61,075 nt of DNA from Clostridia bacterium (GTDB lineage Bacteria > Bacillota > Clostridia > TANB77 > CAG-508). The notes below the pieces were generated by a model that ran no database searches, was not told the origin of the DNA, and saw nothing but the letters and a program-made list of their open reading frames with translations. Below, piece by piece: positions 1 to 8,290 of this stretch. The stretch spans positions 1 to 61,075 of the forward strand of contig JAGAED010000009.1 of assembly GCA_017613275.1 (NCBI GenBank). The letters run 5' to 3'. The position numbers and the translations under genes were made by a program. Every line of letters begins with the position of its first letter. Position 1 is the first letter of the stretch.

Positions 1-150
1 CACATGATATTCGTAGAAGATGGAACAATCTATATTAAAAATTGGGATGTTTACCAAAATCTTGATAAGCTCGAAAAAATCAAGGAAGACAACAGGAAAA
101 GGAGCAAAGACAAAAGGAAAAAACAAGGAGTTATGAATTATAATATGTAA
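1..150 (+). CDS. C-terminal fragment, phage replisome-organiser-like protein
   Basis: An open frame enters from the left window edge and stops at 148-150, giving the last 49 residues of a protein whose start lies outside. It contains IYIKNWDVYQNLDKLEKIKE followed by a Lys/Arg-rich tail. The pattern IxIKNWxxYQN-(x)n-LEKIxExxRKR is typical of the N-terminal domain of phage replisome organisers (DnaD/DnaB-like replication initiators). Such proteins normally continue into a further domain, but this one ends directly after the basic helix, so it is either a short variant or a truncated remnant. It suggests the left side of the island is prophage-derived. The family call is a motif match only. Confidence 0.5.
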   Translation, partial: HMIFVEDGTIYIKNWDVYQNLDKLEKIKEDNRKRSKDKRKKQGVMNYNM

Positions 151-177
151 TAAAATTGTAAAAATACTGTAATGGTA

Positions 178-206
178 TTGAAAAAAAGAGTTTTTTAATG
201 TATAAT
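178..206 (+). promoter_or_regulatory. Strong sigma-A-type promoter upstream of the reverse transcriptase
   Basis: TTGAAA at 178-183, a 17-bp spacer and TATAAT at 201-206. The predicted transcription start is near 213, about 300 nt before the RT start codon. No gene on this strand begins in between, so the promoter implies a long untranslated leader or a separate RNA. Confidence 0.7.
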
Positions 207-238
207 GAGTTCGTCCTATAAAAGAAGTTATAGGAGAT

Positions 239-364
239 TTATATTACTGCAATGTCAAGTACTAATTTAATATTTATATCGACTATTATGTCAATCTTAA
301 TATTACATAGTATATGTATTGCATAGATTATGAATAAGTCAATTAATGATGATGATTTGTTCAT
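239..364 (-). CDS. Small hydrophobic peptide (41 aa), possible type I toxin
   Basis: The ATG at 364 is preceded by GGAGG (373-377) at an ideal 8-nt spacing and by an extended -10 box. The 41-residue product begins MNKSSSLIDLFIIYAIHIL and is mostly Ile/Leu/Val, so it would sit in the membrane. I do not recognise a family. A tiny hydrophobic peptide with an excellent start signal, fully overlapped by a promoter-driven transcript on the opposite strand (178-206), is the layout of type I toxin-antitoxin pairs. Charged residues break the hydrophobic run (KIDIIVDINIK), which is unusual for that class. It could also be a chance ORF antisense to the RT leader. Confidence 0.35.
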   Translation of the reverse strand: MNKSSSLIDLFIIYAIHILCNIKIDIIVDINIKLVLDIAVI

Positions 365-382
365 ATATCTAACCTCCACTTT

Positions 383-391
383 ATTATACCA
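383..391 (-). promoter_or_regulatory. Extended -10 promoter for the small hydrophobic ORF
   Basis: On the minus strand TGG-TATAAT occupies 391-383, matching the extended -10 consensus TGnTATAAT. No good -35 box is visible. Transcription would start only a few bases before the ribosome binding site of the 41-residue ORF. Confidence 0.4.
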
Positions 392-446
392 TATTATTTC
401 TTGGTTGTGGAGAATTGCAGGTAGCATAGCAATATGTTAGGAACAA

Positions 447-500
447 TTCAGATCTGCCAAGCTTATAAGGATTCCTGCGTTCCGATTGGTAGGTCTTGAA
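447..500 (+). promoter_or_regulatory. Hairpin just upstream of the reverse transcriptase start
   Basis: TTCAGATCTGCCAA (447-460) pairs with TTGGTAGGTC-T-TGAA (486-500) over 14 bp with two G-U pairs and one bulged base; the loop is 461-485. The stem ends one base before the GAAGG ribosome binding site (501-505). It could be the 3' boundary of the upstream RNA or control RT translation. It also buries a possible TTG start at 486, which favours the ATG at 513. Confidence 0.5.
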
Positions 501-512
501 GAAGGAAAAAGA

Positions 513-1808
513 ATGAAGAAAAGAAGAATTTACAAAATAAAAGGATATACTCATTTTGATACAAGGAAAGTTGAATATTGGAAATATATAAATAATATAA
601 AAAATCCAAAATGGGTGGAAAGACATGCTTTCTACCCATTTATTCATTATCAAGAGGAAAAGAAAAAATTTGACGGAAAAGAAGTTATAATTAAGTCTCC
701 TAGAGATATTAGATATTCAGCACATATTGATAGATATATTTATGAATACTATAACGATATATTATCAAAAAAATATAACAACTATGCAAAACAGAAGGGA
801 TTTAATCAAGCGTCAATAGCCTATAGAACAAACCTTAATAAAAGCAATATTCACTTTTCAAGAGATGTTTTTAAATATTTAAATAATCAAGAAAATGCTT
901 TTATAATAGTTTCTGATTTTAGTAGCTTTTTTGATAATTTAGATCATAAATATTTAAAAGAAAGATTAAAAGAATTGCTAAATGTAGACACATTATCAAA
1001 AGATTTTTATAGAGTATTTAAGAGTGTGACTAATTATTCTTATATTGAGTATGATGATATATTAAAAGAGTTGGGATTGACGCATAAAGCTTTAACTAAA
1101 TTACGTAAAGAAAGATTATTTGATATTCAAGAATTTAGAAAATTCAAAAAAGAAAAAATTCATACTAATAAAGAATATTTTGGAATGGTTCAAGGTTCGG
1201 CGATTAGTGCGGTAATGTCAAATATTTACATGATAAAATTTGATAAACTAGTAAATGATTTAATTACTTCTAATAATGGAATATATAGAAGATATTCAGA
1301 CGATATAATCATAATTATTCCAAGTCTAGCTAATGGTATGGCAATATATAGTAAAGTAATGCAAATTAAAGATAGCGTTCCAAGATTAGAATTGAGTCCA
1401 GATAAAACAAAGTGCTTCATTAAAAAAGGTGATATTATTAGTAGTGTTGATTTGAAAACAAAGAAAGTTATTAAAGATGAAACAATTATTGAATATCTTG
1501 GATTTTCCTATGATGGTAAATGTGTAAAGATTAGAGAAAAAACTGTATCTAAGTATTATAGAAAAATGTATTCAAGAATAAAAACAATTAATAAATGGAC
1601 TATAAAAACTGGAAACAACATTGGTAGAAAAAAATTATATAAACAATATTCATATCTAGGAAAGAAAACTAAGGATGTGAAAAAAGGCAATTTTTTAACA
1701 TATGTGGATAGATCACAAAAAGAATATGGTGATTTAGGAAAGATGGATGAACAAGTAAAAAGTAGTTGGAAAAATATGAGTAAAAGACTAATAAAAGTAA
1801 AGAAATAA
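513..1808 (+). CDS. Reverse transcriptase, candidate defence (UG/Abi-like) type
   Basis: This 431-residue RNA-directed DNA polymerase shows the catalytic RT blocks in order. Motif A is SDFSSFFDNL (about residue 134), then comes QGSAISAVMSNIYM (about 226), then the active-site YSDD (about 261). SPDKTKCF and YLGFSYDG follow as the palm/thumb-side motifs. There is no maturase or endonuclease domain, so it is not a group II intron protein. The block with AISAV in place of the usual SPxLxN resembles the stand-alone UG/Abi group that includes the DRT defence systems (inference). The ATG at 513 has GAAGG 7 nt upstream; a TTG at 486 would add nine residues but sits inside a stem. Neighbours are a type I R-M operon downstream and a structured leader upstream. 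The C-terminal 70 residues match nothing I recognise. Confidence 0.8.
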   Translation: MKKRRIYKIKGYTHFDTRKVEYWKYINNIKNPKWVERHAFYPFIHYQEEKKKFDGKEVIIKSPRDIRYSAHIDRYIYEYYNDILSKKYNNYAKQKGFNQASIAYRTNLNKSNIHFSRDVFKYLNNQENAFIIVSDFSSFFDNLDHKYLKERLKELLNVDTLSKDFYRVFKSVTNYSYIEYDDILKELGLTHKALTKLRKERLFDIQEFRKFKKEKIHTNKEYFGMVQGSAISAVMSNIYMIKFDKLVNDLITSNNGIYRRYSDDIIIIIPSLANGMAIYSKVMQIKDSVPRLELSPDKTKCFIKKGDIISSVDLKTKKVIKDETIIEYLGFSYDGKCVKIREKTVSKYYRKMYSRIKTINKWTIKTGNNIGRKKLYKQYSYLGKKTKDVKKGNFLTYVDRSQKEYGDLGKMDEQVKSSWKNMSKRLIKVKK

Positions 1809-1809
1809 G

Positions 1810-1850
1810 GTCAAAAAAAATAGAAGTAGAAATACTTCTATTTTTTTGAC
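1810..1850. terminator. Bidirectional terminator after the reverse transcriptase
   Basis: A long stem runs from GTC plus eight A and TAGAAGTA (1810-1828) through a GAAA loop to TACTTCTA plus seven T and GAC (1833-1850). A-run and T-run flank the core, so it can work in both directions. It separates the RT unit from the R-M operon. Confidence 0.8.
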
Positions 1851-1892
1851 AAAATATTGCATAATAGTTGATTATTTTTAAATAAAATGATA

Positions 1893-1910
1893 TATAATAT
1901 ATAAGCTTAT
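1893..1910 (+). promoter_or_regulatory. Promoter and palindromic operator before the R-M operon
   Basis: TATAAT at 1893-1898 with a weak TTGATT at 1868-1873 (19-bp spacer). The perfect palindrome ATAAGCTTAT (1901-1910) covers the expected transcription start and could be the site of the XRE regulator encoded next (inference). Confidence 0.35.
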
Positions 1911-1936
1911 AGTTTATAAAAGAAAGGAAAATAGAA

Positions 1937-2251
1937 TTGAATACATTTAGTGAATTTTTAAAGAATGAAATGTCCAAAAATAAGTATAGTCAAAATAAAT
2001 TTGCCAAAGAAATAGGTGTGTCATCATATTATTTAGGTCAGCTAATAAAAGGCGAAAAAAGACCACCTAGCAGAGAAATACAAAATAAAATTGTAGAAAC
2101 ATTAAATTTTAATGAAACGAAAAAAAATAAATTTTATGATTTAATTGCAAAAGAAAAAAATGATATACCAAGTGATATCTATAATGAAATAAAAGAATCC
2201 AATAACTGGAACGAAATAAGACAAAAAATAAAAGGAGGAAAAATATGTTAA
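1937..2251 (+). CDS. XRE-family helix-turn-helix regulator of the R-M operon
   Basis: This 104-residue protein has an N-terminal lambda-repressor-like HTH: SQNKFAKEIGVSSYYLGQLI (about residues 18-37) is the recognition region, followed by KGEKRPPS, typical of XRE proteins. The C-terminal 40 residues are charged and unassigned. It starts with TTG at 1937, with a purine-rich AAAGGAAAA upstream. Its stop overlaps the hsdR start by 7 nt, so the two are translationally coupled. The likely role is timing control of the restriction genes, as with controller proteins. The palindrome at 1901-1910 is a candidate operator. The function as repressor or activator is not visible. Confidence 0.75.
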   Translation: MNTFSEFLKNEMSKNKYSQNKFAKEIGVSSYYLGQLIKGEKRPPSREIQNKIVETLNFNETKKNKFYDLIAKEKNDIPSDIYNEIKESNNWNEIRQKIKGGKIC

Positions 2252-5200
2252 TATTTAATGAAGATACAAGAGTAAAAATTCCTGCAACAATCCAATATTT
2301 AAAAATAGGCTATAATTATCAATCACTAAAAGATGATAGATTAGATATAGATTTTAATACAAAAATATTTGTTAATAGATTCAAACCTGCAATTGAAAGA
2401 ATAAATAATAAGGAATTATCATTTGACGAGATCAAAAATTTATTAGATGAAATTAATAATTTAATAAAAAATAATGATTTAGGTAAAGAGTTTTATTTTA
2501 GACTTATAAATCCTCAAGATAAATTAAAATTAATAGATTTTGAAAATATTGAAAATAATGATTTCGCAGTTGTAGATGAATTACCATTTAGCATAACTCC
2601 AGATTCGGATGTTGGCTCTTTTAGACCTGATATAAACATATTAATAAATGGTATTCCTTTAGCTTTTTTAGAGGTAAAAAAACCTAATAATGAAGGTGGA
2701 ATACAAAAAGAATTTAAAAGAATGATTAATGATAGATTAAAAAATAGTGAATTTAAAAAGTATTTTAATCTTATTCAAATGGTATCATTTTCTAATAATA
2801 TGGAGTATGAAGAATCAGATGAATCTGAAGATGTAAGAGCAGGTTCTTTTTACACTACACCAAATGGAAATAATACAAGTTTTTCATTCTTTAGAGAAGA
2901 TGATGAATTATATCATGTGAATTATAAATATACAGAAATAGATGAAGAAAAAATAAAAGATATCACAAAAGATTTAGGTTATAACAAAAGTGTATGTGAT
3001 ACAGAGGAATTTAAAACTAATTTAAATGTTATGACACCATGTAATAGGTTTATTACTTCTGTATATGATAAAGAAAGGTTTTTATACTTGTTATATTATG
3101 GAATGCTATTTGTAAATGAAAAAATTCCTCAAAAACAGATAATGAGATATCCCCAATTTTTTGCTACAAGAAAAATAATTGAAAGATTAGAAAGTGGAGG
3201 AAAAGGAGGAATTATTTGGCATACACAAGGTAGTGGAAAAACAGCTTTAGCTGCATATTCTAATAGAATTATTAAAGATTATTATGCGAAGAAAAATATT
3301 GTTGCTAGATTTTTCTTTGTAGTTGATAGAATAGATTTACTAAGACAAACAAGTACTGAATTTGAAAATAGAGGTTTGAGTGTAATAAATTGTACGAATA
3401 AAGCGGAGTTTACTATTGAATTAAATAAATCATTGTCTACTCAAACTTTAAATGACTCAATTGGAGAGTATTGTGTTGTAAATATTCAAAAGTTTGAAGG
3501 AGAAATGCCAGAGGCAAAAAATGACTATAATGCAAATGTACAAAGAATATTTTTTGTAGATGAAGCTCATAGAAGTTACTCAACTAATGGAGAATTTTTC
3601 AAAAATCTTATGATTTGTGATAATGAAGGGGTTTATATTGCTTTAACAGGAACTCCATTATTAACTAAAAAAGAGCGCTCAAATTTGAAATTTGGAGATT
3701 ATATCCATAAATATTTCTATGATAAATCAATTGCTGACGGATATACATTAAGAATTAAAAAAGAAGATATTGATACAGTTGCTAAAAAAGAAATTAAACA
3801 GAATCTTGATGTAGAAGATAATCAATTAGATAACAAAGATGTATATGAATCAGATGCTTATGTTTTAGCTCTTGGTAAATTCATAGAAAGAGATTTTAAA
3901 AATTTTAGATTTCAAAATACAGACAATTCAATAGGTGGAATGATAGTTTGTAGAACTAATACACAAGCAAGGAAAGTTCATAAGTGGTTTGAAGAAAATT
4001 CAGAATTAAAAACAGGACTTGTAATAACTGATACAACTGATCCTGCACAAAATAAAATAAACAAGGAAAATCAGATAAACTTTAGAAATGATACATTTCC
4101 AGATTTATTAGTTGTAAATATGATGCTTACAACTGGTTATGACGTAAAAAGATTAAAGAAAATGTATTTATTAAGAGGACCACATGCTCAAAGTTTATTA
4201 CAAACAATATCAAGAGTAAATAGACCATATAAATCTCCAACAGGAAGAATATATAGATATGGGTATATTGTTGATTTTGTTGATATCGAAGAAGAATACA
4301 ATAACACAATAGAAGCATATATAAGAGAACTTGAACAAGATATGAATGATAATGGGGAAAATGAAGGCTCTTTAAATGGTTTAGTAGTTGGAATTGATGA
4401 CATAAATAAAAAGTATCAAAAATATCTTACAGAACTAAAAGAAATGATAGAAATTGATAATTTGGAGAAATTTTCAAAGCAACTTACATTGATGAATAGA
4501 GATGCATTATTAAAAATTAGAAGACTATTAAACGGAATTAGAGATTGTGAAACTGAATTTATAATTTCAAGAGTTAAAGAACAATTCATATCAGTAGAAG
4601 AATCTGACCATTATAAAAAATTAAGAAGATCTGTACAAGAAAGAATTGACTTTACTAATTTAACTAGCGATACTGTTGGAATGATGGATGTTATATCAAA
4701 TGAAGAGGTAGTTGAAATTCTTTATGATTTTATAAAAACTAAAATTACAATTTTAGATTTATCAAAACTAGATATTGATACAGATCCAAGAGTAAGAAGA
4801 TTTGTTGATACTGCGACTGAAGTCCAAAATGTAATTAAACATAATAAAAACAAAGAAGATATACAAGTAAGAAAGCTCAATGAATTATTAGAAGAAGTAT
4901 TTAACAAACTTAATATTTCAGATTTAGACAATATGGATGAACTTACAGAAGAATTAAAAGAAGCTTTAAAAAAAGCTAAAGAAATTAATGAAAAAAATGA
5001 TGAACTATCAAATACTTATGGTGGCAACTTTGCTTTTGTGAAAACATATCAAGATATGATTGAAGATTCAGAAATAGATAAATCAGATATACAAAGAACA
5101 TTGAGATTAATTTTTGAAGAAATTTCTGTATTTTATAATAGAGATATATTTTTAGTACAAGGTAAAAAGAATTTTGTAGATTCAGTAAAGCAAAAGCTGA

Positions 5201-5298
5201 CAATTAAATTATTTCAAGAAGGACTATATGAAAAAGTAAGTAGTATTTATGATAATATGTTAAATGAATTATATAAAAATATTCAATTATATAAATAA
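2245..5298 (+). CDS. hsdR: Type I restriction enzyme, R (endonuclease/translocase) subunit
   Basis: The 1017 residues are the usual size for HsdR, the motor and nuclease of a type I restriction complex that cuts unmodified foreign DNA after ATP-driven translocation. The PD-ExK nuclease core is visible as RPDINILINGIPLAFLEVKK (about 127-146). The SF2 helicase motifs follow: Walker A HTQGSGKT (about 326), DEAH in FFVDEAHRSY (about 438), TGTP (about 467), and QTISRVNRPYKS (about 652). The C-terminal third is helical and charged and should contact HsdM. AAAGGAGG sits 6 nt before the ATG. The gene overlaps the XRE gene and is followed after 12 nt by hsdM. All catalytic motifs are intact. Confidence 0.95.
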   Translation: MLIFNEDTRVKIPATIQYLKIGYNYQSLKDDRLDIDFNTKIFVNRFKPAIERINNKELSFDEIKNLLDEINNLIKNNDLGKEFYFRLINPQDKLKLIDFENIENNDFAVVDELPFSITPDSDVGSFRPDINILINGIPLAFLEVKKPNNEGGIQKEFKRMINDRLKNSEFKKYFNLIQMVSFSNNMEYEESDESEDVRAGSFYTTPNGNNTSFSFFREDDELYHVNYKYTEIDEEKIKDITKDLGYNKSVCDTEEFKTNLNVMTPCNRFITSVYDKERFLYLLYYGMLFVNEKIPQKQIMRYPQFFATRKIIERLESGGKGGIIWHTQGSGKTALAAYSNRIIKDYYAKKNIVARFFFVVDRIDLLRQTSTEFENRGLSVINCTNKAEFTIELNKSLSTQTLNDSIGEYCVVNIQKFEGEMPEAKNDYNANVQRIFFVDEAHRSYSTNGEFFKNLMICDNEGVYIALTGTPLLTKKERSNLKFGDYIHKYFYDKSIADGYTLRIKKEDIDTVAKKEIKQNLDVEDNQLDNKDVYESDAYVLALGKFIERDFKNFRFQNTDNSIGGMIVCRTNTQARKVHKWFEENSELKTGLVITDTTDPAQNKINKENQINFRNDTFPDLLVVNMMLTTGYDVKRLKKMYLLRGPHAQSLLQTISRVNRPYKSPTGRIYRYGYIVDFVDIEEEYNNTIEAYIRELEQDMNDNGENEGSLNGLVVGIDDINKKYQKYLTELKEMIEIDNLEKFSKQLTLMNRDALLKIRRLLNGIRDCETEFIISRVKEQFISVEESDHYKKLRRSVQERIDFTNLTSDTVGMMDVISNEEVVEILYDFIKTKITILDLSKLDIDTDPRVRRFVDTATEVQNVIKHNKNKEDIQVRKLNELLEEVFNKLNISDLDNMDELTEELKEALKKAKEINEKNDELSNTYGGNFAFVKTYQDMIEDSEIDKSDIQRTLRLIFEEISVFYNRDIFLVQGKKNFVDSVKQKLTIKLFQEGLYEKVSSIYDNMLNELYKNIQLYK

Positions 5299-5310
5299 GG
5301 AGTAATTAAA

Positions 5311-6975
5311 GTGGAAGAAAGAGTAATAGAATTAGAAAATAAAATTAAGGAAATGATTGATGAACTTAAAGGTTTATGCAATACTAATGGTTTATCAAAT
5401 CAAGCAAGTGAAGAAGTAGTAATAACATCAACATTTTTATACAAATTTTTGAATGACAAGTTTATGGCTAATTTAAATGATTTTTCAACAAAAACAGGAA
5501 TGTTATTAGAAACAATATTAAAAAATGAACATAAAGAACTTGATGTGTTTTATGATTCATATCCACAAGATGTAGCTTTTACATATGAAGATACAATTGA
5601 GTATTTAATAAATAAAAGTACAGATGATAAATTTTATAAGCTTTTTGATGATGCGTTAGATAGAATTTCAAATTATCCTCAGAATGAAGAATTTAATATT
5701 GATACAGCTGATGGAGGAAGAAAACCATTATTTACAAGGATAACAGAAAATGTTGAATCTTCTAAAAGAAATAATTTTGCAAAAAATATTTTTGGAATAA
5801 TTAGTCAAGATAAATTTTCATTTGAGCAAGCATTTAAAGGAAATTTTGATTTCTATAGCGCAATATTTGAATATTTAATAAAAGATTACAATGTTGCAAG
5901 TGGTGTTTATGCAGAGTATTTTACACCACAAGTAATTTCAAGTACTATCGCAAAAATATTAGTTAATATGTCTCCAGTAGAAGATAAGATATATGAAGTA
6001 TATGATCCTGCAGCAGGATCTGGTTCATTAGTGTTACATTTAGCTAACGAATTAGGAAAAGGTCAATTTGGTGACAAAGCTCAAGTATATACACAAGATA
6101 TATCAAATAAGTCATCGCGATTTTTAAGAACAAATATGATTTTAAACGGATTAACAAATAGTCTAGACAATATTATTGAAGGGGATACTTTATTAAATCC
6201 ATCACATTTTAATGTACCGCATGATCCAGATAGTGGCATTAAAAAGTTTGATTATATTACTGCAAATCCACCTTTTAAAACAGATTTTTCGTCAACAAGA
6301 GACAAAATTGAGAGAAATTGGGAAGATACAGATAGATTTTTTGCAGGAATTCCAAAAATACCAACTAAGGACAAAAAGAAAATGGCTATATATTTATGTT
6401 TTATTCAACATATTTTATATAGTTTGAAAGATGATGGGAAAGCAGCTATTGTTGTACCAACTGGTTTTTTAACAGCACAAAGTGGCATAGAAAAATCTAT
6501 AAGAAAAAAAATAATAGATAATCATTGGCTAAAAGGTGTAATTTCAATGCCAAGTAATATTTTTGCTAATACGGGTACTAATGTATCAGTTTTATTTATT
6601 GATAAAGTAAATAAAGAAGATACGGTCATTTTGATTGATGCTTCAAATTTAGGACGTAAAGTAAAAGAAGGGAAAAATCAAAAAACTGTATTATCAAGTG
6701 ATGAAGTTAAGAGAATAGAAGATACTTTTATAAATAAAGAACAAGAAGATGATTTTAGTGCTTTAGTTACTTTTGATGAAGTAACAGACAAAAATTATTC
6801 TTTTAGTGCAGGTCAATATTTTGAGGTAAAAATTGAATATGTTGAGATGACACAAGAAGAATTTGAAAATAAAATAAATGAATATAAGTCAAATTTAGAA
6901 GAATTCTTTAAAAAAGGAAAATCTCTCGAAGATAATATAATGAAAAGTCTGGAGGAATTGAAATTTAATGATTAA
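5311..6975 (+). CDS. hsdM: Type I DNA methyltransferase, M subunit
   Basis: The 554-residue adenine-N6 methyltransferase modifies host DNA together with HsdS, and completes the restriction complex with HsdR. It has an N-terminal helical HsdM domain (about 1-170), GVYAEYFTP (about 198), the SAM-binding motif I YDPAAGSGSLV (about 231) and the catalytic NPPF in DYITANPPFKTDF (about 319). A conserved Tgt-like segment, NIFANTGTNVSVLFIDK (about 417-433), follows. It starts with GTG at 5311 with AAGGAG upstream. It ends 8 nt inside hsdS, so M and S are translationally coupled. All motifs are intact, so the host is probably methylated at a bipartite site. Confidence 0.95.
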   Translation: MEERVIELENKIKEMIDELKGLCNTNGLSNQASEEVVITSTFLYKFLNDKFMANLNDFSTKTGMLLETILKNEHKELDVFYDSYPQDVAFTYEDTIEYLINKSTDDKFYKLFDDALDRISNYPQNEEFNIDTADGGRKPLFTRITENVESSKRNNFAKNIFGIISQDKFSFEQAFKGNFDFYSAIFEYLIKDYNVASGVYAEYFTPQVISSTIAKILVNMSPVEDKIYEVYDPAAGSGSLVLHLANELGKGQFGDKAQVYTQDISNKSSRFLRTNMILNGLTNSLDNIIEGDTLLNPSHFNVPHDPDSGIKKFDYITANPPFKTDFSSTRDKIERNWEDTDRFFAGIPKIPTKDKKKMAIYLCFIQHILYSLKDDGKAAIVVPTGFLTAQSGIEKSIRKKIIDNHWLKGVISMPSNIFANTGTNVSVLFIDKVNKEDTVILIDASNLGRKVKEGKNQKTVLSSDEVKRIEDTFINKEQEDDFSALVTFDEVTDKNYSFSAGQYFEVKIEYVEMTQEEFENKINEYKSNLEEFFKKGKSLEDNIMKSLEELKFND

Positions 6976-8182
6976 ATATGAAAAATTAGAAAATCATGTT
7001 TTCGTAACAAAATTGGCAGGTTTTGAACATAGTAAATATATACAATATAATGAAACAGAAAGTAAAGTTAGAGATGATGATATTCCTTTAGTACAAGGAC
7101 AAAATATAAGAAATGGAAATTTTGTTGAAAAATACAATTATTATATTTCAAAAGAAATTTCAGATAATTTAAGTAGAAGCAAACTAGACAAAATTTGCAT
7201 TTTAATACCGTATGTTGGAAGTAATTTGGGCGAGGTGGGAATTTTTTATCATCCATATGATTGCCACATGGCAAGTAATATAGCAAAAATCGAATTAATA
7301 GATGATTACTTTGATATTGAATACTTAAAATACTATTTACAAAGTCCAGTTGGACAAGGATACCTGTTTATTGAAAAACAAGGATCAGCACAACCCAATA
7401 TTACAATGCAATCAATTAGAAATACATTAGTACTAGATAAATCTAAATCTGAACAAACAAAAATAGCAAGAATATTGAAAGAAATTGATGATAAGATTAA
7501 TATAAATTTTCAGATAAAAAATACTTTAGAAGAGATGATGAAAACTTTATATCAAAGATGGTTTTTAGAGTTTGAATTTCCAAATGAAAAAGGAAAACCC
7601 TATAAATCATCTGGAGGTAAAATGGTATGGAATTCAGAACTAAAGAAAGAAATACCGGGTTGCTGGAAAGTGTTAGATCTTAAAAATATTTTAAATGTTA
7701 TTACTGGAAAAGAAGATGCAAATTTTTCAACAAAAAATGGAAAATATAGTTTTTTTACATGTTCTAATGACATACTCAAATGTGATACACCTGCTTTTAG
7801 AGGTAAAGCAATTCTTATTGCAGGTAATGGAGATTTTAATGTTAAATATTTTGATGGAGAGTTTAATGCTTATCAAAGAACTTATGTATTAATACCAAAG
7901 GAAGAAAAATATATTGGGGAAATTTATATAAATTCTATTAATACAATTAATAAATTTAAAAAAGGTTCTAACGGTTCAATAGTTAAATTCATTACTAAAG
8001 GAGATGTAGAAAATATTAAAATTTTAGTTCCTGATAATGAAATATTGTTATTAGAATTAAATAAAATACTTAATATAGTTCAAAATTATAAAAATGAAAA
8101 CGAAAAATTAATAGAATTACGAAATGATTTACTACCAATGCTTATGAATGGTCAAATTAATGTTGATGATGTACAAATTTAG
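6968..8182 (+). CDS. hsdS: Type I restriction-modification specificity subunit
   Basis: The 404-residue protein has the two-repeat plan of HsdS. The first target-recognition domain is about 1-165 and contains PLVQGQNIRNGNF and later LKYYLQSPVGQGYL. A conserved helical spacer (about 165-200) includes LEEMMKTLYQRWFLEFEFP. The second target-recognition domain is about 225-365. A final helix with LIELRNDLLPMLMNGQINV closes the protein. It reads the two halves of the DNA target and docks HsdM and HsdR. It overlaps hsdM by 8 nt. The target sequence cannot be read from the protein. No inverted repeats for phase variation and no second complete hsdS are seen here. Confidence 0.92.
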   Translation: MIKYEKLENHVFVTKLAGFEHSKYIQYNETESKVRDDDIPLVQGQNIRNGNFVEKYNYYISKEISDNLSRSKLDKICILIPYVGSNLGEVGIFYHPYDCHMASNIAKIELIDDYFDIEYLKYYLQSPVGQGYLFIEKQGSAQPNITMQSIRNTLVLDKSKSEQTKIARILKEIDDKININFQIKNTLEEMMKTLYQRWFLEFEFPNEKGKPYKSSGGKMVWNSELKKEIPGCWKVLDLKNILNVITGKEDANFSTKNGKYSFFTCSNDILKCDTPAFRGKAILIAGNGDFNVKYFDGEFNAYQRTYVLIPKEEKYIGEIYINSINTINKFKKGSNGSIVKFITKGDVENIKILVPDNEILLLELNKILNIVQNYKNENEKLIELRNDLLPMLMNGQINVDDVQI

Positions 8183-8290
8183 ATAGGTAAACTACGATTT
8201 ACAGAAAGAATAAATAAAAAAAGATATGATTTAATAATATTGAATCAATAATAGAATTAATGAAGTTTTAATATACGTGAGGTGAATTAG

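Larger units (their letters stand above)
213..485 (+). ncRNA. Candidate structured RNA/leader preceding the reverse transcriptase
   Basis: The stretch between the predicted start (about 213) and the RT gene has no convincing plus-strand ORF. It begins with a perfect 8-bp hairpin (214-221 with 228-235, loop AAGAAG). It also contains a 6-bp pairing GAATTG 412-417 with CAATTC 444-449, and it ends in a 14-bp stem (447-460 with 486-500). The segment at 463-471 could also pair imperfectly with 214-221, so alternative folds are possible. Several defence reverse transcriptases and all retrons use an RNA encoded just upstream. That role is an inference; a plain 5' leader, or the antisense RNA of the small ORF on the other strand, are alternatives. 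Confidence 0.4.

Noticed and set aside
486..512. Nine extra N-terminal residues for the reverse transcriptase from a TTG at 486
   Set aside because: The TTG lies within a strong stem and has no ribosome binding site; the ATG at 513 follows GAAGG at proper spacing.
150..512. Classical retron msr-msd
   Set aside because: The a1/a2 inverted-repeat pair and conserved branching-G layout are not evident, and retron-typical RT motifs such as VTG were not found; kept only as a general RT-associated RNA candidate.
6212..6427. 71-codon plus-strand frame inside hsdM
   Set aside because: Out-of-frame shadow of hsdM without a ribosome binding site.
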